Source of the DNA: an uncultured Collinsella sp.
Lineage (GTDB): Bacteria > Actinomycetota > Coriobacteriia > Coriobacteriales > Coriobacteriaceae
Direction of reading: 5' to 3'
DNA: 5,429 nt
NCBI GenBank assembly: GCA_900550355.1
Contig: URRT01000121.1
Location: forward strand, 1-5,429
Shown: one piece after another, positions 1 through 4,820 of the stretch
Layout of the letters: each line of letters opens with the position of its first letter
How positions within the stretch are numbered: the stretch's first letter is position 1
The notes under the pieces: generated by a model
Seen by the model: only the letters and a program-made list of their open reading frames with translations
Databases searched by the model: none
Told to the model about the DNA's origin: nothing
Program-made: the position numbers and the translations under genes

Positions 1-105
1 GAGTGGCTCGACGCCGAGTTTGAGGGTGGTCGCCACGAGCGTCGCGTTAACCTCCTCAACGAGATCGACCACACGCGCGGCCTTAAGATCGTCGACGAAG
101 CCTAA
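1..105 (+). CDS. rpiB: Ribose-5-phosphate isomerase B, C-terminal end (5' end lies outside the window)
   Basis: Only the last 34 codons and the TAA stop (103-105) are present. The visible segment contains EFEGGRHERRV, which matches the conserved C-terminal FEGGRH-x-RRV block of the RpiB/LacAB family; the basic residues and histidine of this tail contribute to phosphate binding across the dimer interface in that family. RpiB interconverts ribose 5-phosphate and ribulose 5-phosphate in the non-oxidative pentose phosphate pathway, in the cytosol. The last residues (about 15 after the RRV) form an ordinary variable tail. The gene points toward ndk, which lies on the opposite strand, and is followed 24 bases later by a strong hairpin that probably ends its transcript. 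A LacA or LacB galactose-6-phosphate isomerase subunit is a related alternative, but the FEGGRH-x-RRV ending fits RpiB best. The family call is firm; the rest of the gene cannot be judged here. Confidence 0.88.
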   Translation, partial: EWLDAEFEGGRHERRVNLLNEIDHTRGLKIVDEA

Positions 106-115
106 ACTATTCAGT

Positions 116-131
116 GCCACAAGCTAACAGC
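116..131. repeat. Left copy of a 16-base direct repeat bracketing the rpiB/ndk terminators
   Basis: The sequence GCCACAAGCTAACAGC recurs at 221-236 as GCCACACGCTAACAGC, matching at 15 of 16 positions. The copies start 105 bases apart, and between them lie both hairpins that end the convergent genes. Similarity stops sharply outside the 16 bases. This copy overlaps the first two bases of the hairpin at 130-170. Confidence 0.7.
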
Positions 132-178
132 AGGGGCCCGCTCGGAACACATGTCCGAGCGGGCCCCTGCATAGATTT
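130..178 (+). terminator. Strong hairpin, probable rpiB transcription terminator
   Basis: Bases 130-146 and 154-170 form a perfect 17-base-pair, very GC-rich stem around a 7-base loop (147-153). It lies 24 bases after the rpiB stop codon. The downstream tract on the + strand is ATAGATTTT, so the uridine run is short and interrupted. The stem is far stronger than the tract. It may also block transcripts coming from the opposite side, although the - strand tract after the stem (TGTTAGCTT) is also poor. Placement between two convergent genes supports a terminator role. Confidence 0.75.
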
Positions 179-184
179 TGGAAT

Positions 185-218
185 AAAAGGGCGCCGCAGA
201 TGGAGTTCCGCGGCGCCC
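185..218 (-). terminator. Intrinsic terminator of ndk
   Basis: Bases 189-197 (GGGCGCCGC) and 210-218 (GCGGCGCCC) form a perfect 9-base-pair stem with a 12-base loop. Read on the - strand, the stem is followed directly by TTTTATT (from 188 downward), a proper uridine tract. The stem begins 38 bases past the ndk stop codon. On the + strand the stem is followed by AAGCC, so this is directional for ndk. Confidence 0.85.
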
Positions 219-220
219 AA

Positions 221-236
221 GCCACACGCTAACAGC
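221..236. repeat. Right copy of the 16-base direct repeat
   Basis: GCCACACGCTAACAGC, differing from the left copy (116-131) only at its seventh base. In ndk transcripts this copy lies between the stop codon and the terminator stem and is read as its complement. The 3' untranslated end of ndk RNA is therefore complementary, over about 16 bases, to the 3' untranslated end of rpiB RNA. Confidence 0.7.
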
Positions 237-256
237 TTTAAGGAGTCAAAGCTGGT

Positions 257-661
257 TTAGCCAAAGAAGCGCTTGATCTCAATCTCGGCGTTCTCCAAAC
301 AGTCGGAGCCGTGGATCACGTTGGCGTTGACATCGACGGCAAAGTCGCCGCGGATGGTACCAGGAGCAGCGTCAAGCGGGTTGGTAGCGCCCATGAGGGT
401 GCGCATCTTAGCAACAGCGGAGAGACCGGAAACGACCATCTTGACGACCGGACCGCTCGTCATAAAGTCGCAGAGACCGCCAAAGAAGGGCTTGTCGGCC
501 AGATGGGCGTAGTGCTCCTCGACGGTAGCGCGCTCGAGCGTGGTCATCTCCATGCGCTCGATGACAAGGCCGCTGCGCTCGATGCGAGCAACAATCTCGC
601 CGATCTTGCGGTCGCGCACGGCGTCGGGCTTAATCATGATGAAGGTCTTCTCGATAGCCAT
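257..661 (-). CDS. ndk: Nucleoside diphosphate kinase
   Basis: Encodes 134 residues, the usual bacterial Ndk length. The enzyme transfers the gamma-phosphate of ATP to other nucleoside diphosphates through a phosphohistidine intermediate and so balances NTP and dNTP pools in the cytosol. The hallmark residues are all visible: Lys11 in KPDAV, Tyr51, Phe59, Arg87, Thr93, Arg104 within PGTIRGDF, Asn114, and the catalytic His117 in VIHGSD. The residue after GSD is Cys121, where many homologues have serine. The frame extends 14 codons further upstream, but the start at 661 is preferred because it gives the standard MAIEKTFIMIKPDAV N-terminus and has GAAAGG seven bases before it. The gene is monocistronic by appearance: it has its own candidate promoter, its own terminator, and a 384-base gap from argH. 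Identification is secure. Confidence 0.97.
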   Translation of the reverse strand: MAIEKTFIMIKPDAVRDRKIGEIVARIERSGLVIERMEMTTLERATVEEHYAHLADKPFFGGLCDFMTSGPVVKMVVSGLSAVAKMRTLMGATNPLDAAPGTIRGDFAVDVNANVIHGSDCLENAEIEIKRFFG

Positions 662-668
662 AAGGTAG

Positions 669-674
669 CCTTTC
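669..674 (-). promoter_or_regulatory. Ribosome binding site deciding the ndk start
   Basis: GAAAGG on the - strand ends seven bases before the ATG at 661. The upstream in-frame start 14 codons earlier lies before this site and would add residues absent from the Ndk family. Confidence 0.8.
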
Positions 675-724
675 AAGTAGGTTCGCGCGTGCCCAAGTCC
701 CATTCCGGCACCCGCCTGGACTGC

Positions 725-755
725 ATCGTAACAGAGTTTAGCTGCAGTTAAACAA
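725..755 (-). promoter_or_regulatory. Candidate ndk promoter
   Basis: On the - strand, TACGAT (730-725) is preceded by TGT (733-731), giving an extended -10 element. Two weak -35 choices exist: TTGTTT (755-750, spacer 19) or TTTAAC (752-747, spacer 16). Initiation near 718 would leave a leader of roughly 57 bases. This is a consensus match only. Confidence 0.4.
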
Positions 756-960
756 AAAGCTGTTTATTGAAACGTTGCAATTTATTAAAGCGTTCCATAT
801 GTGTCACTTCTGTTTCGAAGCTCGATTAGAGTACCATCCGACTGCCCATCAACCGCATCGAGCAGAGCAGACGGTCGGTTGCCGCCCGCGAACGTACCCC
901 CTTCACAACCTACCCAAAGGTCCTACAGAACTTCTCGACAAGCCTCTCCCCCATAGCAAC

Positions 961-993
961 AAAATACGGACGCCCACATCAGCAGACGCCCGT
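961..993 (-). terminator. Probable argH transcription terminator
   Basis: Read on the - strand, bases 993-984 (ACGGGCGTCT) pair with 975-966 (GGGCGTCCGT) as a 10-base-pair stem with three G-U wobbles and an 8-base loop (983-976), followed by ATTTTG. The wobbles become A-C and similar mismatches on the + strand, so the structure is directional for argH. It lies 52 bases after the argH stop codon. A smaller GGC-CGAA-GCC hairpin followed by TTTTT (1039-1024) sits nearer the stop and could be an alternative, but its stem is only three to four pairs. Confidence 0.5.
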
Positions 994-1045
994 AAAGCAA
1001 AAAACGATTCCTCAATAAATGGCAAAAACGGCTTCGGCCAAACCC

Positions 1046-2476
1046 TTACTTTATCCCGTGGCCCATCTCGACGACCTTGGTCAGCGATCCAAACACGCCT
1101 TCGTCGGCAACGAGTTGTGCCTCGGCACGCTGCAGCTGCACGGCAACGGCGGCAGGGGCGGTACCGCCCTCGGTCGTGCGCGCGGCGACAATCGACGGGA
1201 TGTCGAGCGCCTCGGTAATGTCGTGCTCAAAGAGCGGGCTTGCCTCCTGGAACACCTCAAACGGCAGGTCCTCAAGATTGCAGCCACGCTTCTCACACAT
1301 CAGGACCAAATGGCCCACCACGGCGTGTGCCTCGCGGAACGGCAGGCCACGCTTGGCCAGGTAATCGGCAACATCGGTAGCGGCAAGGTGCCCCACGCCG
1401 CACTCGCGCGCCATGGCATCCTCGTTGACAGTCCAGGTCGAAATCATACCGGCCATAACGGACAGGCACTGCATGAGCGTATGGGCGGTATCGAGCGCGC
1501 CCTCCTTATCCTCCTGCAAGTCCTTGTTATAAGCGAGCGGCAAGCCCTTCATGGTCACGAGCAGCTGCACCAGGTTGCCATAGACTCGGCCGCTCTTGCC
1601 GCGGATAAGCTCGGCAAAGTCGGGGTTCTTCTTCTGCGGCATGATGGACGAACCAGTGGAGTAAGAGTCGGAAAGCGTGATAAAGCCAAATTCGGAGCTC
1701 GACCACAGCACGATCTCCTCGGAAAGACGCGACAGGTGCATCGCCATGACGGAGCCGGCGTAATGCAGGTCGAGGAGGAAATCACGGTCGGAAACCGCAT
1801 CGAGCGAGTTGGGAATCACGCCCGCAAAGCCAAGTTCGGCAGCCGTCATCTGACGATCGAGCGGATAGCTCGTGCCGGCAAGCGCGGCAGCGCCCAGCGG
1901 ACAGTTGTCGGCGGCATCAAAGGCTGCCTTCAGGCGTGTAAAGTCGCGCGCGAACATCCAGGAATACGCCAGCAGATGATGCGACAGCAGCACGGGCTGA
2001 GCGTGCTGCATGTGCGTGTAGCCCGGCAGAATCACCTTGTCGTACTTCTTAGCCGCATCCACCAGCACATGGCGCAGCTCAAGATTGGCCCCCATGAGCT
2101 CCTTGGCCAGCGCCTTGACGCCCAGACGTGTGTCGGTCGCCACCTGGTCGTTGCGCGAACGTCCGGTATGCAAGCGCTTGCCAGCCTCGCCGATGCGACG
2201 CGTCAGCTCGCTCTCGATGGACATATGAATGTCCTCGTCGTTGATGTCGAAGGTGAAGTTGCCGGCATCGATATCCTGTTCGATTCCGGTCAGACCCTCG
2301 GCAATCGCTTGCTCGTCCTCGGCGCTGATAATGCCCTGGGCCGCCAGCATCCTGGCATGTGCCTTAGATCCGGCGATGTCCTGCTTATAGAGATGTTTGT
2401 CGACCGGCAACGACGCGCCAAACTCCTGCGTGACCTCGGCCACGCCTGCCTCAAAACGACCGCCCCAAAGAGCCAT
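1046..2476 (-). CDS. argH: Argininosuccinate lyase
   Basis: Encodes 476 residues, slightly longer than the common 455-470. The enzyme cleaves argininosuccinate to arginine and fumarate, the last step of arginine biosynthesis, as a cytosolic homotetramer of the aspartase/fumarase superfamily. The N-terminal MALWGGRF block is typical. Superfamily blocks appear in order: HTGRSRNDQ at 103-111, GYTHMQHAQP at 152-161 (His155 in the catalytic TH block), and the mobile-loop signature TGSSIMPQKKNPD at 274-286, whose serines 276-277 include the catalytic position. The C-terminal domain is complete and ends in GHGIK. The reading frame continues 25 codons upstream to an ATG at 2551. The start at 2476 is preferred because it matches the family N-terminus and has GGAGAAAGGGG upstream. 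It lies downstream of argG on the same strand, separated by 522 bases that contain a small gene. Identification is secure. Confidence 0.97.
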   Translation of the reverse strand: MALWGGRFEAGVAEVTQEFGASLPVDKHLYKQDIAGSKAHARMLAAQGIISAEDEQAIAEGLTGIEQDIDAGNFTFDINDEDIHMSIESELTRRIGEAGKRLHTGRSRNDQVATDTRLGVKALAKELMGANLELRHVLVDAAKKYDKVILPGYTHMQHAQPVLLSHHLLAYSWMFARDFTRLKAAFDAADNCPLGAAALAGTSYPLDRQMTAAELGFAGVIPNSLDAVSDRDFLLDLHYAGSVMAMHLSRLSEEIVLWSSSEFGFITLSDSYSTGSSIMPQKKNPDFAELIRGKSGRVYGNLVQLLVTMKGLPLAYNKDLQEDKEGALDTAHTLMQCLSVMAGMISTWTVNEDAMARECGVGHLAATDVADYLAKRGLPFREAHAVVGHLVLMCEKRGCNLEDLPFEVFQEASPLFEHDITEALDIPSIVAARTTEGGTAPAAVAVQLQRAEAQLVADEGVFGSLTKVVEMGHGIK

Positions 2477-2484
2477 GGAACCGT

Positions 2485-2495
2485 CCCCTTTCTCC
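2485..2495 (-). promoter_or_regulatory. Ribosome binding site deciding the argH start
   Basis: The purine-rich run GGAGAAAGGGG on the - strand ends eight bases before the ATG at 2476. It lies inside the 25-codon N-terminal extension that a start at 2551 would give, which argues against that longer form. Confidence 0.75.
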
Positions 2496-2530
2496 AAATA
2501 CCAAAACAAGCGCCCAAAGCAATGCGCCAT

Positions 2531-2548
2531 ATCGCTAAAGCGATTTTT
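2531..2548 (+). repeat. Small inverted repeat upstream of argH with a T tail on the + strand
   Basis: ATCGC (2531-2535) and GCGAT (2540-2544) form a perfect 5-base-pair stem around TAAA, followed on the + strand by TTTT. It looks like a minimal terminator, but no + strand gene lies upstream to be ended. In the - strand direction it falls between the small gene and argH and could equally be an operator-like palindrome. Confidence 0.3.
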
Positions 2549-2594
2549 CAACCGCTAGTTTTACACATTCCCCACCGTGTGCGGAGCCATGTAG

Positions 2595-2765
2595 CTAATT
2601 TGCAAAGAAGTGACGCGCCATGCACTTGGCGCCCAACGTCTCCCTCCGGATGTTGCCCTGCGAACCATCGATCCAGGCCTTCAGGCTCATAGGGACGTCC
2701 TCGACCCTTGCAGCATCGAACTCGGGCGCGAGGGCAAGTAAAGCATGCGCGATAGCATTGAACAT
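2595..2765 (-). CDS. Small uncharacterised protein (56 residues) between argG and argH
   Basis: I do not recognise this protein. The frame runs from ATG at 2765 to TAG at 2597-2595 on the - strand. Support for it being real: GAGGAG ends eight bases before the ATG, an in-frame TGA lies only five codons upstream so the start is tightly defined, and the codons resemble those of the neighbours apart from two AGG and one TTA. The N-terminal half starts MFNAIAHALLALAPEF, a hydrophobic or amphipathic helix-like stretch followed by acidic residues. The C-terminal half is basic and contains KAWIDGSQGNIRRETLG and ends MARHFFAN. There is a single cysteine, in AKCMARH. No clear signal peptide cleavage site or full membrane span is present. 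It sits on the argG/argH strand, 233 bases after argG and 118 before argH, so it could be co-transcribed with them. Its function is unknown. A chance frame cannot be excluded without comparison. Confidence 0.55.
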   Translation of the reverse strand: MFNAIAHALLALAPEFDAARVEDVPMSLKAWIDGSQGNIRRETLGAKCMARHFFAN

Positions 2766-2773
2766 AATGGATA

Positions 2774-2779
2774 CTCCTC
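2774..2779 (-). promoter_or_regulatory. Ribosome binding site of the 56-residue small gene
   Basis: GAGGAG on the - strand, eight bases before the ATG at 2765. It overlaps the in-frame upstream stop codon (2780-2778), which leaves this ATG as the only plausible start. It is closer to the anti-Shine-Dalgarno consensus than the GAAAGG sites of ndk, argG and the HAD gene. Confidence 0.65.
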
Positions 2780-2815
2780 ATATATATAGGCGCAGAGCCG
2801 CCAAATTGATAGAAG

Positions 2816-2845
2816 GAGCCCAGCCGGACAACCCCGGCGGGGCTC
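2816..2845 (-). terminator. Two-part GC-rich hairpin ahead of the small gene, possible argG terminator or attenuator
   Basis: Outer arms GAGCC (2816-2820) and GGCTC (2841-2845) enclose inner arms GCCGG (2823-2827) and CCGGC (2834-2838) around a 6-base loop, with a 2x2 internal mismatch. On the - strand it is followed by CTTCTATCAATTT, a poor uridine tract. It lies about 150 bases after the argG stop and 51 bases before the small gene's start. It could reduce read-through from argG, but the tail is too weak to be sure. Confidence 0.35.
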
Positions 2846-2920
2846 GGACTCAGCCGCAGACGCGGCATCATATATGCGGGCGGAACGTAGGGGCCACCGA
2901 TGTTAAGAAGTGTCAGCAAG

Positions 2921-2978
2921 CATAACGAAAGGTAGGGACCCCGTGCGCCCGTTATGTATCACGCGGATGGGCCGCGCG
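2921..2978. repeat. Pair of inverted repeats just downstream of argG
   Basis: CATAACG (2921-2927) and CGTTATG (2950-2956) are perfect 7-base inverted arms with a 22-base loop. Next to them, CACGCGG (2960-2966) pairs with CCGCGCG (2972-2978) around ATGGG; on the - strand all seven pairs form if one G-U wobble is counted. Neither stem is followed by a uridine tract on the - strand. Together they occupy most of the first 80 bases of the argG 3' flank. Confidence 0.45.
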
Positions 2979-2998
2979 GATACCAAGGGAAGGAGGCG

Positions 2999-4225
2999 CT
3001 AGGCCTGGGCGGCAGCAGAGCTGGGGCCCTGGACCTTTGCCCACGTCTTGAGCGACAGCGTATCGATCTCGATAAAACCGGCGCTGGCCTTCTCGTCAAA
3101 CGTGGTGTCGCGGTCGTAGGTAGCCAGACCGTAGTCGTAGAGGCTGAAGGGGCTCTTGCGGCCGACGACATGGCAGTTGCCCTTAAAGAACTTCAGACGG
3201 ACAGTGCCGGTCACGAACTTCTGGGTATCGGCCATAAAGGCATCGAGCGCGTTTTTGAGCGGGCTGTACCACTGGCCGTTGTACACGGCGGTGGCCCAAT
3301 CCTGCTCGAGCTTGATCTTGGTCTTGAGCAGGTCGCCCTCGACGCAGATGTCCTCGAGCGCCTTGTGGGCGGTGATGAGCGTCAGGGCTCCGGGGACCTC
3401 ATAGCACTCGCGGCTCTTAAGGCCCACCAGGCGATCCTCGACCAGATCGAGACGGCCAAAGCCATTGTCGCCGGAGATCTTGTTGAGGGCGATGACGATC
3501 TCGGAGAGCTTCATCTTCTTGCCGTCTACGGCGACGGGCTTGCCGGCCTCAAACTCAATCTCGGTGTAGGTCGGGGTGTCCGGCGTGTCCTCGGGGTTCT
3601 TGGTCATAACCCAGGCGTCGTCGAGCGGCTCGTTCCAGGGATCCTCCAGGTGGCCGCACTCAATGGCACGACCCCACAGGTTGTCGTCGATGGAGTAGGG
3701 GTTGTCGTTGGCACCCTCGGGAACCGGCACGTTGTGGGCGTGGGCATAGGCGACCTCGTCGGGACGGCACTTCAGGTCCCACTCGCGAACCGGGGCGATA
3801 ACCTTGAGCTCGGGGTCGAGGGCCTTGACGGCGGCCTCAAAACGGACCTGGTCGTTACCCTTGCCAGTGCAGCCGTGGGCGACGTAGGTCGCGCCAAACT
3901 CGTGGGCGACCTCAACAAGCTTCTTGGCAAGCAGCGGGCGAGACAGGGCGGAGAGCAGCGGGTACTTGTTCTCGTACATGGAGTTTGCTGCGATGGCTTT
4001 GGTCAGGAACTCATCGGAGAACTCGTCGCGCAGGTCGAGCACCTGGCAATCGAGAACGCCCAGGTCGAGCGCCTTCTGCTTCTTGGCATCCAGTCCGGTC
4101 TCTTCCTGGCCCACGTTGCCGCAGACGCAAACGACATCGAGATTCTTCTCGTCCTGGAGCCATTTGACACATACGGATGTATCAAGACCACCGGAATATG
4201 CGAGAACGACTTTTTCCTTGCTCAT
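2999..4225 (-). CDS. argG: Argininosuccinate synthase
   Basis: Encodes 408 residues, within the usual 395-415 of the standard bacterial form. The enzyme ligates citrulline and aspartate using ATP, giving argininosuccinate, AMP and pyrophosphate; ArgH then acts on the product. The N-type ATP pyrophosphatase P-loop SGGLDTS is at 11-17. Further family blocks are ENKYPLLSALSRPLLAK (85-101), HGCTGKGNDQVRFE (117-130), which binds ATP and substrates, and SIDDNLWGRAIECGHLEDP (178-196). The C-terminal multimerisation arm is complete and ends in an alanine-rich tail. The frame extends 17 codons upstream, but the start at 4225 gives the family-typical MSKEKVVLAYSGGLDTS and has AAAGGA seven bases before it. 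It is first in the argG, small gene, argH order and divergent from the HAD gene. I found no convincing promoter or arginine-repressor (ARG box) palindrome. Identification is secure. Confidence 0.97.
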   Translation of the reverse strand: MSKEKVVLAYSGGLDTSVCVKWLQDEKNLDVVCVCGNVGQEETGLDAKKQKALDLGVLDCQVLDLRDEFSDEFLTKAIAANSMYENKYPLLSALSRPLLAKKLVEVAHEFGATYVAHGCTGKGNDQVRFEAAVKALDPELKVIAPVREWDLKCRPDEVAYAHAHNVPVPEGANDNPYSIDDNLWGRAIECGHLEDPWNEPLDDAWVMTKNPEDTPDTPTYTEIEFEAGKPVAVDGKKMKLSEIVIALNKISGDNGFGRLDLVEDRLVGLKSRECYEVPGALTLITAHKALEDICVEGDLLKTKIKLEQDWATAVYNGQWYSPLKNALDAFMADTQKFVTGTVRLKFFKGNCHVVGRKSPFSLYDYGLATYDRDTTFDEKASAGFIEIDTLSLKTWAKVQGPSSAAAQA

Positions 4226-4232
4226 GGCTGTT

Positions 4233-4239
4233 TCCTTTC
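4233..4239 (-). promoter_or_regulatory. Ribosome binding site deciding the argG start
   Basis: GAAAGGA on the - strand ends seven bases before the ATG at 4225. The longer form starting at 4276 would have to read through it. Confidence 0.8.
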
Positions 4240-4361
4240 GCCCTTGGTAGCTAGTTAGAACATCGGTCAGTTGCAAGTCATTTCAAGGTCATATACCGTG
4301 CAATATCAGGTTAAATAGCAAAAATCAGCACATACATGCCCTAGAAACATGCAGCAATGTC

Positions 4362-4820
4362 GTGCTAAAACCCAACGACCTCAAAATGACTCTGTTGAGG
4401 CAATTCGCCCCATGCGGACAGAGACGATTGTTATCGTCGTCGGGAAATTGCGCGCTGGCGTCGGATGGCATTGTCTGCAGTGGTGATGATCTTTACGAAC
4501 TGCATCTGCCTCTCCTTTCACGTATCGCCGGGCGCAATTCAAATATCGTAAACGGTACCTTTTACTCGGTAAGCGGTTGTTTTTCCGTCTCCGTTTTCGA
4601 TGGTCGCTATATTACGCTAAAGTGCCCGCAGCACAAGCGACAAATTCAAATTTCTGAAAAGTTTTTTCATTACTTTGTGAAGCGTGGTGCAAACACGCTC
4701 CGTTCCTGCGAAAATACGCTCGACTACGAGTTGATGGTTATAACGTCTGAAACAATCTCGAAACGAAAGGCTCGCTTTTATGCAAACTTACGAATCGGAC
4801 GCCAACATCGGCAACATTAA
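4362..4820 (+). CDS. Doubtful open reading frame in the argG/HAD gap
   Basis: From GTG at 4362 this frame gives 152 residues; ATG at 4386 would give 144. The frame is stop-free from 4251, right after a TAG, to the TAA at 4818-4820, about 189 codons. That is longer than expected by chance in sequence of roughly even base composition. Against it: no ribosome binding site precedes either start, rare codons unlike the neighbours are common (CGA, AGA, AGG, TTA, ATA), and its last 41 bases overlap the HAD gene in another frame. The predicted protein has scattered cysteines and a basic C-terminal part (SKRKARFYANLRIGRQHRQH) but no motif I recognise and no signal peptide. It may be a transferred or decayed gene, a 5'-truncated remnant, or a chance frame in regulatory DNA. 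Confidence 0.2.
   Translation: MLKPNDLKMTLLRQFAPCGQRRLLSSSGNCALASDGIVCSGDDLYELHLPLLSRIAGRNSNIVNGTFYSVSGCFSVSVFDGRYITLKCPQHKRQIQISEKFFHYFVKRGANTLRSCENTLDYELMVITSETISKRKARFYANLRIGRQHRQH
4379..4438. repeat. Two adjacent hairpins in the argG/HAD gap
   Basis: CCTCAA (4379-4384) and TTGAGG (4395-4400) form a perfect 6-base-pair stem with a 10-base loop. GACGAT (4423-4428) and ATCGTC (4433-4438) form a perfect 6-base-pair stem with a TGTT loop. Neither has a good uridine tract on either strand, so they are not standard terminators. Confidence 0.35.
4735..4744 (+). promoter_or_regulatory. Weak candidate -10 element for the HAD phosphatase gene
   Basis: TATAAC (4739-4744), inside the 8-base palindrome GTTATAAC (4737-4744), is a good -10 match with TG at 4735-4736. 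No good -35 hexamer is found at 16-18 bases upstream. Initiation near 4751 would leave a leader of about 29 bases that includes the GAAAGG site. Confidence 0.3.

Larger units (their letters stand above)
662..1045. other. ndk/argH intergenic region
   Basis: I see no convincing gene in these 384 bases. They hold the ndk ribosome binding site and candidate promoter near ndk, and the probable argH terminator at 961-993. A 6-base-pair inverted repeat (CAACCG at 850-855, CGGTTG at 876-881, 20-base loop) is present without clear meaning. The tract 891-960 is strikingly C-rich over G on the + strand (30 C against 7 G in 70 bases). A 14-codon frame on the - strand near 947 has no ribosome binding site and looks incidental. 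Confidence 0.6.
4226..4779. other. Divergent argG/HAD intergenic region of lower GC
   Basis: These 554 bases separate two divergent genes. GC is clearly below that of the neighbouring genes, with the lowest stretch around 4621-4680 (22 of 60 bases G or C). The argG side has an approximate direct repeat, CAAGTCAT (4274-4281) and CAAGGTCAT (4284-4292), and a TTGCA/TGCAA inverted pair (4271-4275, 4299-4303). Two hairpins lie at 4379-4400 and 4423-4438. One + strand frame is open from 4251 to 4817 and is listed separately as a doubtful gene. No tRNA, known riboswitch core or clear regulator-binding palindrome was seen. Confidence 0.6.

Noticed and set aside
311..751. A + strand frame of 146 codons across ndk
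   Set aside because: Antisense to ndk, which is certain from its active-site motifs. Its translation has no recognisable features.
2495..2522. Promoter-like pair upstream of argH on the - strand (TTGCTT, 16 bases, TGG-TATTTG)
   Set aside because: Initiation from it would fall near 2488, inside or past the argH ribosome binding site, which would leave too short a leader.
2477..2551. Longer argH start at 2551 giving 25 extra N-terminal residues
   Set aside because: The extension is not part of the family, and the ribosome binding site at 2485-2495 lies inside it and points to the start at 2476.
1019..2692. A very long + strand open frame (557 codons) lying across argH
   Set aside because: It is the antisense frame of argH. 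ArgH has complete family motifs, family length and a ribosome binding site, and the antisense protein shows no recognisable domain. Long antisense frames are common opposite GC-rich genes.
2779..2790. TATATATA tract on the - strand as a -10 element for the small gene
   Set aside because: It is so close to GAGGAG that transcription would start within the ribosome binding site, and no -35 element lies at a suitable distance.
2548..2919. A - strand frame of 123 codons overlapping the small gene between argG and argH
   Set aside because: It begins with TTG without a ribosome binding site, is in another frame from the well-defined 56-codon gene, and its composition (many Arg, Cys, Pro) looks like an out-of-frame reading.
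2780..2998. Possible tRNA, T-box or metabolite riboswitch in the argG 3' flank
   Set aside because: No T-arm GTTCGA-type sequence, no T-box antiterminator core and no recognisable riboswitch core were found, only unrelated inverted repeats.
2954..4258. A long + strand open frame (434 codons) lying across argG
   Set aside because: Antisense frame of argG. Its valine-, glycine- and leucine-rich translation reflects the complementary codon bias, and no domain is visible.
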